NCBI GenBank assembly: GCA_950106755.1
Contig: OX467092.1
Location: forward strand, 2,604,001-2,668,000
From: Climacium dendroides
Taxonomy: Eukaryota; Streptophyta; Bryopsida; Hypnales; Climaciaceae
Direction of reading: 5' to 3'
DNA: 64,000 nucleotides
The notes under the pieces: model-generated
The model's database searches: none
Seen by the model: the letters and a program-made list of their open reading frames with translations, nothing else
What the model was told of the DNA's origin: nothing
Made by a program: the position numbers and the translations under genes
Shown here: positions 49,011-59,010 of the stretch, in pieces
Numbering within the stretch: the first letter of the stretch is position 1
Layout of the letters: each line of letters opens with the position of its first letter

Positions 49011-49898
49011 ATGTGATCAAACTTTTAAAAATAAACTTTCAAATCCTACAAATGAGAAAACAGACCGTCCTCACAACTGGAAAGGAAACGCAGTCGTGTC
49101 CAGCAAGTCACGCAAGCCGGTCTAATTCCTCCTAACCAATGCTACAACGACAGCCTACTGAGTTAGTTTTAAATCCGGTCTAAACTAGCGGGGACAATAA
49201 GGAGAAACGAGCGCTGCGGAGGCATGCTAACCTTTACTCTTTCCGGAGAGTGGTCCTCAATCCGTACTCCTTCCGAGTCCATTCCTAGTCCACACTAGAG
49301 ATCCCTTCTGCCTCTGCCCACACACACTAACCCAATACTGGACTGGATAAACTCAGCATTCGGGTACACCTTGTATCCACTTACACTCACTTTCTAGCCT
49401 GGACTTCTAAAACACGGACAAGTGTCAAGTACACACAACTATGATTTGTTTCAATCACGCCAAGAGCGAACTCCCAGGTACTCATGAATATAAGAAAATA
49501 AGATAAAGATGCACATCGGGACCAAAGAAGTCCCGGATTTAAATACTAAACTACTTCCTCAAAATCCTAACCTAAAAGTAACGCTCCAGCCAATCAAGGC
49601 CCAACACATTTCATTCCCTTACTAATTTCTAGCCCTGTTGACTTTCACTCAAACTCCCACTACTTCCGCTAAAAGTGGATCTCAGATCCTATAATTATGG
49701 ACCTGGTCACTTTCCAACTGCTAGTGGCCGTGTCACTCAAAAAGTAAATTTCCTAATTATGTACAACTATCCCAAAACTTCAGATTTTCACTACCCTATC
49801 CTCAGAAATTTATCCTACGTAACTTTCTAAGTTTTTAACTTCTTCACGGCCGGCTTCTTTCCGGTTCCGGTCTTCTGTCCCTGGCGTACCTTACCCCA
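49011..49898. other. Non-coding stretch rich in CCGG/ACCGGA
   Basis: Moderate GC, no long frame. It continues the ACCGGA-rich composition of the repeat to its left and leads into the first CGGACG array. Confidence 0.4.
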
Positions 49899-50215
49899 GG
49901 GTTGTCGTGGACGTGCGTCCGTGGCGAAATTGCGTCCAAAATCGGACGTCCACACGTCCGCACGTTTAGACCCTGCGGACACAGACGGACGGTCCTCGGT
50001 CGCCGTCCTGCGGGCGGGCGGACGGACGGCCGTTTTTCTTGGCGGACGGGCAAACGGGCCAGCGGACGGATGGGCGGACGGGCGGACAGATTGGCGGACT
50101 GGCGAGCGGACGGATTGGCGGACGAGAAAGCGGATGGGCGAGCGAACGGAGTGGCGGACGGGCGGACGAGCGGACGGGAGAACGGACGGATTGGCGGACG
50201 GGCGGACGCGCGAAC
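49899..50215. repeat. GC-rich CGGACG array 1
   Basis: Degenerate tandem octamers of the form GGCGGACG dominate about 315 bp, mostly in this orientation on the plus strand. Open frames here in several phases are by-products of the repeat (Arg/Gly or Pro/Ser). It lies about 400 bp beyond the 3' end of the hAT frame. Confidence 0.9.
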
Positions 50216-50613
50216 GGTTCAAGGGGCAAGGGGTTTAGGGAGTCTGGGAGTGACCGACTGAGAGAGTGAGGGTTTGTAACTTTGTATTTTGCAATTTTGC
50301 ATGATTTTCAGTTTGTTTTAGGGTTCTTCTTACATATTTGTGAGTTTTGGCGCTTCAGAAATTTTTACGTGCTACACACTTGAAATTGAGAACAAAAAAT
50401 AACACAATGAAGATTTCTTCAATATCACTTGGGACCAAATCCCCCCAAAATGATAGTTTCATTAATTTTTTCAAGATAATTTGGCAACCTTGTATTACTA
50501 TGAAATGCTCCGAGAACTAATAAATCTTAGCTATTCATCTCTCTAAATCGTAAGCATTTGAACACCAAGTTCTGTAAATGTTCTTCATTCAAATCCTTTC
50601 TAAATTTGAATGC

Positions 50614-53600
50614 CTAAGGGTGGTAATCACTATCTCCTTTCACCTCTGCCCCGCTACTGTATTCTCTTGATTGGAATCCATCATCTTCATCACTCATGGT
50701 GTTCTCTTCATCGTCTGATGAAAGTGTTTGAGTTTCCCCTCTTTTCTCTTGTACTGTTGAAGATACACGAGCTTTCTTAGGCTTGCCCATCATTTGCTCG
50801 TTCTTTGCTTTCATCAAGGTTTTCCCTACATGTTCACGGAGGCGATCAACCGTTTTTCCTTTTCTCAACGGAAGTTCTGGAATAGACGAACGCTTATCAA
50901 GGGGGGGTTTTCCTGCATTCACTTTCTTCGTTGGAGAGATAGCAAACGGCTCCATTACTCGTTTGTTCTTTGCTTTAGAGGGTTCTTTCATCATCATTGC
51001 CATCCCTGCCTTTCTCCCTTCTTCAGTGAATGCCTCTATAGCATTTGAAGATTCCAGTGTCGGGTCCGCTAGCCTTGTTGAAGATGCTGGTAGGCGGTTT
51101 CCTTGCTTCTTTAACATTGAGGCCAACGTCTCATCTTCCTCGTCATCGGTGAATGAAGAAATCTGCAATCTTCGATTTTCGGTACGTTCTATTTCTTTCA
51201 AAATGATGGAAGCTCGTGTTGGACGTTGAGAACTTCCTAAACCCACCAAAGTAGTGCTTACACTATTAAATAGTGAGCGTGCACCTATTGGAGGAATGCT
51301 ACGCGGTGGACGTACAAAACTTGTCATGTTTTTCTTTGTGCCTTGGCCACTGTGAAGCAAGTTCGGACTTCCACATTCTATCAAACGCGAACGTACATTG
51401 TCTTGTGTCCCACTCGCTTCATGGTTTAGGCTACTTGGTTCCCCGTTGCTTTTGCTTGCCAATCCTCCTAGAGACTCCACGCTTATCTTGTCCACATTCA
51501 TTTGCTCGCGGTCCTCAACGTTGTCATTCTTTTCTAGTTGGGCCACCACTATGGATGGAGACCTACCGCTTCCAATCACTTCATCTATTTCGGAAGTTCC
51601 AGCATTGGATGCTATGGTTCCATTAGAAGCCAGGACTTGGACATTTGCGTCCTCTTCGTTTAGATTGAAGACCTTGTCACTACTTACAAATCGGTTTCCA
51701 TCTACAAACCTTGCTATGGAAGGTACGCCTTCGTCGTTTCCACAATCATTATTGTCCATTGGAAAGTCGTACTCGTCTCGATCATTGTTGCCCATGTCAT
51801 CATCATCCATATTTACTCTTCCAAACGGTTCACCTCCAAAATTGTATGTGTTGCCATCAAAATCTTCTTCTTCATTGAATATTGGGTCGTACCAATTTGC
51901 TTCTTGTCCATGTGCTTCATTCCCGTCCACACGAACACCTTCTTCATCTTTGCTGCTCTCGTCATCTTCATTTGGTCCCTCCGATTCTTCTGAATCTACA
52001 TTTTCAAGGTACCACTTCTTCTCATCCCTCTCCTTGGATGCGGCCAACACTCTTGAATTAGTGTACACATACACCAAATCCGCAGCTCTCTTTGTTCTCA
52101 ACTTATTCCGAGATTTGTTGTGAACAAAAGAATAGCTACTCCAATTCCGTTCACATGAAGATGAAGATACCGGTTGGCCCAATATTCTCCTTGCAATTGG
52201 AGCAATGAGCTTCCCACATGCGCCTTCAAAATCCCACCAAACGTGTGCCGATAATTTTTGTTCACTTGGATCCAACATGTTGTGGAAGGGAGGCTCCCTA
52301 TGTCGAAACGCCATGAATTCCTTGACGACGTCCGCGTAGTCCGTAGGTTTACATATTCGCATGAGAACACGCTTGCATGCCTCGGTGGCCTCTGAATTGT
52401 CGGCTAGTTATTTATCGTGCAAAAGATAGGGATTCAAAAGAGCTCCTGCATATTGGAGATCGGTCTCTACCATTTCCCATCTAGCGTTGAATGCCTCCTT
52501 CAATGGTTTGGCAAATACGGGGCTCAATAGAAAAGGCGGATTTTCTAACCCCCCCACATGCGATCGTATCTTCCTCATAATATGCAAAACTTTCCCTGAA
52601 CATGATGTTTTTGCATCTAAATCACGAAGGCCATACACAACAACGCCCATCAACTGCACAAAATTTGTGCAACGCCTCCAGAAATGCTCACTGTTTATTA
52701 TCTTCTTTGTACATCGAGACTTTGTATGGTTCTTTTTTTTCTTGTCATCCAACGTCCTCACATATTGTTCCCAACGCGGATCTGTTACACTCTGTTGAAG
52801 TGCTCCCTTCACTTTCAACAAGCGTTCAAGCGCAATGAAATTTGAAGCAAATCTTGTTTCGCCTGGCATCAATAAGTTGTGCTCTTTTTCGTATGAACGA
52901 AATATTGCAAGCGGCATGTGCCGCTTTCTAAAAAACATAAGAACCATATGAGCTTTGGCCACGACATCCGCCACCCATGCTTCCTTCCCTCAATCTTTTA
53001 GCAACAAATTCAAGGCGTGCACCACACAACCTTGAAAAGAAATGTGAGGATATTTGTCTTTTATGATTCTACATGCTCGAGGGTTTACAGGAGCATTGTC
53101 CGTTGTTATTTGCACCACATTATGCGGACCCACCTCATGTATGAATTTGTCCAAAATAGAGGCCAAGTACTCTGCGTTTTTTATGAACCCACTTGTGTCC
53201 ACCGATCCCAAAAATTGCTCCCCTGCAGAAGATACAAGCATACAATTCACCAATGGCCGATTTGTAACCGAACTCCATTCATCAATAGACAAGGTTGCTC
53301 CAAACTTTCTGATACTATCCTCGTTCCTCTTCTGCAACTTTAGCTTGACATCTTCTTTCGCTTCTTCTAGTAATTTGGTTCGTAGAGTGTCGTACGATGG
53401 TAGGCTGTATGGCTTACCAAACTCAGCTGTTTTCTTCACTGCTTCTTTGAAGGCCTCACTTCGAGCTACCGCAAATGGTATATTGGCTGAATAGAAGAAA
53501 TTGGCCCACAACGCATTCAAATTGCGTCTATCAGCTTGTTCAAACCCATCTACTAGCCGACTTTGTCTTCGGGACCGATTGATGGAAGAGGGTGGAGTTG

Positions 53601-53994
53601 GACATTGTTCACTTGATGTTTCCATACTTTGATGTACCCTTGAAGACGCACGATGAATTTCAGACGGCGCTGCACACGAGTCCTCTTGTGTTGAACGTGA
53701 AAAATCCCTTCTATTTGAGGCATTGCTTACAACCCTCCCTATGTTTTCACCATCTACATTGTCAAGGGCCGATCTTCGTGGAAATAACCCATTACAACCG
53801 GCAAAAAGAGTTTGAATTGACGAAGTCAATTTTGGACATATGCTTCCCCCCTTGTCGCGAACACCGTCTTTGCCTTCATATCCAAGGTGGCTCAACATGC
53901 AACACTTCCGATTTATAAACACCAAGTCACATGCCTTGCACTGCACTTTACCACTTGATGGAACAACATACCAACCGGAAAAATCCTTACTCAT
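50614..53994 (-). pseudogene. hAT transposase (BED, DUF659, hATC) with two in-frame stops
   Basis: One frame of about 1,126 codons runs from the ATG at 53994 to the stop at 50614, interrupted only by TGA at 52990-52992 and TAA at 52408-52410. Part 1 (334 residues) has a BED-type finger (Cys19, Cys22, His36, Cys53) and the DUF659 catalytic region (TLSIDEW with Asp238, ITTDNAPVN with Asp299, CVVHALNLLL). Part 2 (about 190 residues) has the helical segment (FASNFIALERLL, RRCTNFV). Part 3 starts with hATC dimerisation features (APIARRIL, SSSCERNWSSY, RTKRAADLVYVY) and then a long acidic, low-complexity tail with NLS-like Lys/Arg stretches. Length fits a full hAT transposase plus extended tail. 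A TATAAGAG lies at 54245-54252 upstream. Stops imply a dead or readthrough-dependent copy. Confidence 0.85.
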
Positions 53995-54244
53995 TGTAGA
54001 AAGCTCCGTTCAAGTTCAAGTCCAAGTTCAAGTTCCAATCTTGTCTTCAGTTCCAAACGTTTAGGTTCAAATCACCATGTCACATGTATCAAATATAGTC
54101 TGTAAGCAAAGCCTTGGAAACCAAAGCCCCCCTGTCCACTAAACTATGCATTACCAAGCAAGGGACACAAAGATTGCAGCTCCTAGCCCTTGGAAATCTT
54201 AGCGTTCAGTTTCTCAGAAGTGCTTGTAAATGCCTTCTTCCTTG

Positions 54245-54252
54245 CTCTTATA
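54245..54252 (-). promoter_or_regulatory. TATA box candidate of hAT gene
   Basis: Minus strand reads TATAAGAG, about 255 bp before the hAT ATG and just downstream of GC array 2. Confidence 0.5.
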
Positions 54253-54304
54253 CTCCTAATTTGTTGAATGTTCTATGCCTTAGAAGTAACCGTTGCCAAC
54301 GGTC

Positions 54305-54487
54305 AGAAAACCCGGCGGACGGGGTGGGCGGATAGGGCGGACGGATGGTTGGTCGGGTCGGTCAAGGCGGCCGGCCGGTAGGACGGGGCGGATGGGCGGG
54401 CGGACGGGTCGGACGGGCTGGTGGACGGGTCGGCCGGATGGGCGGGCGTGCTGGACGGGTCAGACGGGCGGTCGTGCGGACAAGGCG
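54305..54487. repeat. GC-rich CGGACG array 2
   Basis: Degenerate GGCGGACG/GGTCGG units lie upstream of the hAT ORF start, with plus-strand orientation as in array 1. Confidence 0.9.
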
Positions 54488-55092
54488 GTTTTAGCCTTTT
54501 AGGATGGTCAATTTTACTTAGTTACTTCTTTACTTCGAACTTTTGGGCTCTTGGTTCAGTTGGTTGCATTCCATCCTAGGGATAACTAGATTATGAAAGT
54601 AGTAGAAAACAAGTGTTAAGTACTACAACAAAATTCTCAATCAAAGACACAATTCACTAAAAATTGGGCATAACATGCACATTTCAATAAAACTTAGTCC
54701 AAGAAAATGAATTTTATGATAAAAACATAATATATATATATATATATATTCAAATAAATAAATAATTACTTGCAACATGTTTTTCTTCACTACATGTATA
54801 TGCAATACAAAAAAGTCATGATGGACATGGTGGGCCACGTACAATACTACTAGTCATAAAAAAAATGAAGCCCACACTACATAATTATATCCTGAGTGCC
54901 ATTAAAATACGACTACATAGGAAATTAAACATTTCACAATTACTTCAACACACTATTATCTTCTTCGGCATCACGAGATGTCCCCTCCCTCGCCATGAGT
55001 CTTCTACTTGTTCGACGAGGCACCCGTTGCGGACTATTTCCATGGCTGCTCCCTCTGCGGCTAGCTTGTACTTGCATGTCAACCCTCTCAAA
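54488..55092. other. Gene-free stretch between hAT and accessory block
   Basis: AT-rich with a (TA)n tract at 54729-54750. It should hold the 3' UTR of the accessory block (minus strand). Confidence 0.4.
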
Positions 55093-56178
55093 TTATCGTT
55101 TGGTTTCCGGAGAGTGGTCATCTTCCTCTTCAATCTTCCGTTTATTCTTCTTCTGAGACAGCTCCACTTCGTGGGCCCTCAAAGCCCTCACAATACAATC
55201 TATGTCATCCATCAGTTGTTTTATCATTTCATCCTCGCTTTTCATTATCCAAGTTTGTTCGCCTCCCTCTCCTAGATACTTCCTCCACTTGGTTATAATG
55301 TCCTTCATGTTCATGTCAAATGCCCTTGCAACGTCTTCCATCTTATGCTCTGTAGATGATTTACCGTTTAGGTCCACCACAGAACGAATTCTTGCTGCTT
55401 CTTCCAACTTCGACAAAATGAAGGCCCGCCCTATCAAATCCGTATTGTAGCCCGCAAATTGCTTTATGACTTTTGGATCACGCTCAACCTCCACCAAGAG
55501 GTCATTTGGACCCTCTCTCTTCCATTCCTTCTCAGGAATTCGAAAGAACTTTTGGTGTTGTGTGCTCCAATGTCCGCCCATGCTGCGACAGAACAACTCT
55601 CGAGCCTCGTTGTTCTTAATCTCGAAGGCATGCAACTCAACCTCCACGTCAGACGTCATCCAAAAGAATTTATCTTTGGTGAGAAATGGGCCATCGCATA
55701 GCTCATATATTTGTGATTGAGCATCCCACTTCATTGGTTTCCCCCAATGCAAATAGTTCTGAAATTTGTATGGCTCTTGGTCAAGTGGAAGGTTCCATCG
55801 ATTGTATTCGTGCCTCGTAGGCATATGGTACAAAATCCCTAGCATTTCATACAGCCTTGGACTCAGAGGAATACGGCATTCGGGACAATGGCATTGAAAT
55901 TCCGCCGATCTTTGAATGCAAAACACATGGAATGTATGGCGACACTGTCCCAATGCTATAGCTCCTTCGGGCCCAAAACAACCTTGGCAAAGAGAACAAT
56001 GACCCTCCAAGATGGGAGTATTTGGAAAACTTCCTAGCACAAGCTCCTTCTCATGTTGCTGGAAGTGAGCTGACAACGTGCCATAAGGGACCCATCCTTC
56101 CTCTGCTTCCAAAGTCCAATCAATGTTCTCCATATCATAGGTCTTTCCGTGGTTTAGCCGCTCATACATCCTATCCAT
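55093..56178 (-). CDS. RING-H2 protein, transposon accessory segment
   Basis: A 361-residue open segment starting ATG at 56178. It contains a C3H2C3 RING at residues 61-101 (Cys61, Cys64, Cys79, His81, His84, Cys87, Cys98, Cys101), followed by SPRLYEML and a helical, charged C-terminal half with a basic KKNKRKIEEE tail. RING-H2 domains usually act as ubiquitin E3 ligases, so a ubiquitin role is inferred from family. It lies in exactly the same frame as the two upstream segments, two codons after a TGA (56185-56187), so it may be the C-terminal part of one longer protein rather than a separate gene. The neighbouring hAT frame and GC arrays suggest it is transposon cargo or an accessory protein, not a host gene. 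Confidence 0.7.
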   Translation of the reverse strand: MDRMYERLNHGKTYDMENIDWTLEAEEGWVPYGTLSAHFQQHEKELVLGSFPNTPILEGHCSLCQGCFGPEGAIALGQCRHTFHVFCIQRSAEFQCHCPECRIPLSPRLYEMLGILYHMPTRHEYNRWNLPLDQEPYKFQNYLHWGKPMKWDAQSQIYELCDGPFLTKDKFFWMTSDVEVELHAFEIKNNEARELFCRSMGGHWSTQHQKFFRIPEKEWKREGPNDLLVEVERDPKVIKQFAGYNTDLIGRAFILSKLEEAARIRSVVDLNGKSSTEHKMEDVARAFDMNMKDIITKWRKYLGEGGEQTWIMKSEDEMIKQLMDDIDCIVRALRAHEVELSQKKNKRKIEEEDDHSPETKR

Positions 56179-56184
56179 GTTCCC

Positions 56185-57387
56185 TCAAACCGTAAGTTTT
56201 AAATCAGGGTCCTTTCTTTCCTCCTCCAACTTCTCCACAAAACGCTCATAAGAACTCTTGACATTCTCGTATGCTGTGTTTGATTGCAATGCATACCTCA
56301 AGAGCCCGTTCATGAGTCCGGATGATATTGAGGAATGATCTTGTAGTTGTCGCGCCCACATCATCCACCGTAAATCTGCATTTTCCTTTGGAAGGATTTC
56401 ACTTAGTACCCCTACTTCCATCATTCGTTTCATTGTTGATTCGGCCTCATTCTTTCCTCGAACTGCCAAGTCCAATTGATGCCTTAACTCTTCAACTTCC
56501 GGATTTTGTGATTGCATAGAAGCATCTTCAAATGAGGGGAAAACTATGGATTTTGGACTCGGAATGCGCTGTCGGAGTTCTACGGTCCCATCCTCAGCTT
56601 TGCCCTCGTCAAGAGGAAGAGATAGTTGATCGCTTTCTTGTGTTGGTTCACTTGCCTCTAATAGCCCTATTCCGCCAGGCGATTGTTGACCTGCCTTCTT
56701 GTTTTGTAATGTCCACAATGTTTTGCGATGCTCTTCTAACATCTCTTTGCATGTCTTCAACTCCAACACCAACTTCTCATTCATAGCCTTGAGATTCTCA
56801 TTCATGGCCTTCAAATTGTCATTCATTCGTTTCAAAGTCTTGTTATTTTTCTTGACACTCTCATAGTCATTACCTAAGGGCTTCAAGTTTGGGGTCGGCC
56901 TCCAATACAACGTGTTGTATTTGCTCTCCAATATCTCATACTTTGCCTTGAGGTCATTATGATCTTCTTTGGAGTAACGCACCTCCTTCAACTCCAAATT
57001 CTGCTGTTCCAAAATTTTTTTATGCTTAAAGTCTTCCAACTTCTCGTCTTGTAGTTTATCCGCAAACTTGACAAACTTTCTGAAAGCCAAAGCACCATGA
57101 AGAACAGATGGTGTCATTTTCGTAAATGTATCAGTTATTTGCGCAAGAGCAGGCGTCAATATAGCCACAATTCTAGCTGTACATGATAGAGAATACGCCG
57201 TTCTAAATATCTCGTCAAATCCTGATGTTGAATTGCTTGAAGTAGAGCTGCGTCCTTCATTTGTAGTGCCACCTTCATTAGGATTTCCTCCTACATGCTC
57301 AGGGCCACCTTCGTTTATAGTGCTCCCTTCATTTCCGCCATTTGTTGCTTCTCTCTGAATTTCAAATTGATTCCATCGGAGGGAACA
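56185..57387 (-). CDS. Coiled-coil segment of accessory block
   Basis: An open frame of about 400 codons lies between TAG at 57388-57390 and TGA at 56185-56187. Its first about 90 codons contain no ATG but look coding (repeats of NEGG, then a Ser-rich part and FDEIFRTAY), so translation from the upstream segment is more likely than a separate start. The middle has a long heptad-rich coiled coil (LKRMNDNLKAMNENLKAMNE and similar), then a Gln/Ser/Pro linker and a second helical part. I recognise no named family. A structural, oligomerising role is inference. Confidence 0.6.
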   Translation of the reverse strand, partial: CSLRWNQFEIQREATNGGNEGSTINEGGPEHVGGNPNEGGTTNEGRSSTSSNSTSGFDEIFRTAYSLSCTARIVAILTPALAQITDTFTKMTPSVLHGALAFRKFVKFADKLQDEKLEDFKHKKILEQQNLELKEVRYSKEDHNDLKAKYEILESKYNTLYWRPTPNLKPLGNDYESVKKNNKTLKRMNDNLKAMNENLKAMNEKLVLELKTCKEMLEEHRKTLWTLQNKKAGQQSPGGIGLLEASEPTQESDQLSLPLDEGKAEDGTVELRQRIPSPKSIVFPSFEDASMQSQNPEVEELRHQLDLAVRGKNEAESTMKRMMEVGVLSEILPKENADLRWMMWARQLQDHSSISSGLMNGLLRYALQSNTAYENVKSSYERFVEKLEEERKDPDLKLTV

Positions 57388-58563
57388 CTACAACAAGTTC
57401 TCCATCTCTTCTAGTGGAGGCATCTTTTGTAGAGTCTTGAGATCCTCTGGGCTCAACAAAGCTAGCAATGAATGATCTTGGATAATCGGGGTCTCTTTGT
57501 CGTTGTTTACAGCAGCCTCGTCTTGAGAGTCCATCCTTACATCTGTCAGTTGAGTTGGATGCTGTTCATTTTGGTTTGGTGAAGTCCGAATTGCATTTTC
57601 AGGTCTGGACAGTAGGCTTGGTTTTTTCCTTGATTTAGGAGACGGAGGGACATAGAACATGATGTCTTGTGCTGTGTCTGCTAAAAACCGGTCAATACAA
57701 GCGTGAGCCTCCTTCACGTCTTGAATGTCTTCTCTATCTTCAATGTCTTTTATAGGATCCTCTTCTTGGTGCTTCTGTGACATCGATGTAGATCCATGTT
57801 CTGTTGGCCGAGGGAGCTTCATTGCAACGTTGCTTTCTGGCACCCCTTCTAACACGTTTTGTGTAGGGTTCAAATCCGTCGGTGGAATCAAAAACACCTC
57901 TCCCTCCACATCGTCCACAAGACAAGTGCTTCCTTTTGTGGGGTCCCCCATACAAACCGGTTCTACCGCCATTTTCTTTCCATTCAGTACTTCCGTACGA
58001 CGCACTTGGATTTCAAGAGGGATCTTAATTGATTCCATAGCATCCTCTAATACTTTCTTTTTTTCACTTGCTTCAGGAAGTTGCGCCTTCGGAACAAACA
58101 TATCAGGGATATGTTTCTGACGTCTGCCAATCGCAAGTGGCAATGTCGCTATTGTAGGATACATACTCCAATCCACTTGACGGCCCAGTATGAGTTCAGC
58201 GTAAACCATGCCTGCCAAGCTGTAGTTAATTTTGCCCTTGTTCATAGCCTTCTCCGGAAATAAGGCCTTCCACACCTCCATCGAACGGTGCACAAAATGA
58301 TCATTGAGGCAATTCAATGGTTTAAAACAATATTCACGGGTGTGAAGAGGGTGACACTCTCGAGGCCACAACTTCCCAATGTGATACATTTTCACGTATT
58401 TGCGGCACAATTTAGAGGTCCAATACTCCACATCCTCTTTTTCCCAACCCGTCTCAGCCTTGATGTTGACGTCATCCAAAATGTCAAACCGTAGCTCATG
58501 ACCAACGCCCTTCGGCTTTGACTTCTTCTTGCCTTCAGTTGCAGCACTACTTGCCCCCGCCAT
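57388..58563 (-). CDS. CR-YVKM domain protein, transposon accessory
   Basis: A 391-residue frame with ATG at 58563. The N-terminal part (about residues 25-135) has LCRKYVKMYHIGKLWP (52-67), INYSLAGMVYAEL (112-124) and DWSMYP. These match, in order and spacing, the protein encoded at 61692-62804. Residues after about 150 are low complexity with acidic and Ser/Pro-rich parts. It is the first of three same-frame segments on this strand. The terminal TAG (57388-57390) is followed by open, coding-like sequence. TATA-like TATATATT tracts lie at about 58613-58646 and GC array 3 further upstream. Function is unknown; the domain has conserved Cys, Trp and His, so a nucleic-acid or protein contact role is possible. 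Confidence 0.7.
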   Translation of the reverse strand: MAGASSAATEGKKKSKPKGVGHELRFDILDDVNIKAETGWEKEDVEYWTSKLCRKYVKMYHIGKLWPRECHPLHTREYCFKPLNCLNDHFVHRSMEVWKALFPEKAMNKGKINYSLAGMVYAELILGRQVDWSMYPTIATLPLAIGRRQKHIPDMFVPKAQLPEASEKKKVLEDAMESIKIPLEIQVRRTEVLNGKKMAVEPVCMGDPTKGSTCLVDDVEGEVFLIPPTDLNPTQNVLEGVPESNVAMKLPRPTEHGSTSMSQKHQEEDPIKDIEDREDIQDVKEAHACIDRFLADTAQDIMFYVPPSPKSRKKPSLLSRPENAIRTSPNQNEQHPTQLTDVRMDSQDEAAVNNDKETPIIQDHSLLALLSPEDLKTLQKMPPLEEMENLL

Positions 58564-58826
58564 GACTGCTTGAGTGTCGAGTACTCACTTGCAATTTTAG
58601 AATGGAAATTTCCAATATATAATCCCCGTTCTCTCAAAATATATAATGTGCTTCACTGTCTCCAAACGTATGTAAGTAACCAAGGACCAAAATCCAATGT
58701 AGTATGATCAAAATATGACCCCCACTCTTCACCACATAGGAGCAACTAGCGCGTGAAGCAATAGTAGCACATCCGACATGGCAGTGATTCCCAAATGGAA
58801 GAGTGAAAGTGAGGAAATGTGTGTTG

Positions 58827-59010
58827 GCCGTCCGCCAATATACCCGTCCACTCCTAGACCTAAAAGAGGCTCGGGACCGGACCTATCCTGGACCACGCGG
58901 ACGTGGCCTGAGACGGTAGACGGGCGGACAGAGCTGCCCCATCCGCCGACGAAGCGGACGACCCGACTGCGTCCGACCGCCCCGTCCGCCCCATCCGCCT
59001 AGCCCGTCGC
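58827..59010. repeat. GC-rich CGTCCG array 3
   Basis: Mixed but mainly CGTCCGCC orientation, that is, inverted relative to arrays 1 and 2. It lies about 260 bp upstream of the accessory block ATG. Confidence 0.85.

Larger units (their letters stand above)
49899..59010. mobile_element. Candidate multi-gene hAT-like transposon
   Basis: The interval is bounded by GC arrays in opposite orientation (GGCGGACG left, CGTCCGCC right) and contains the hAT transposase and the three-part accessory block, all transcribed leftward. Subterminal short repeats at both ends are typical of hAT and CACTA elements. I could not find matching terminal inverted repeats or an 8-bp target duplication, so the limits are approximate and the single-element reading is inference. 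The region could also be two adjacent elements split at array 2. Confidence 0.4.

Noticed and set aside
49827..50269. Overlapping Arg/Gly- or Pro/Ser-rich open frames on both strands
   Set aside because: They arise from the GC-rich octamer array, which is open in several frames. No start context or domain supports them.
51398..52123. 241-codon plus-strand frame
   Set aside because: Antisense shadow of the acidic tail of the hAT frame, with no independent features.
56185..58563. RNA editing (U-to-C) removing the stops
   Set aside because: Such editing is known from plant organelles, not nuclear transposons, so nonsense mutation is simpler.
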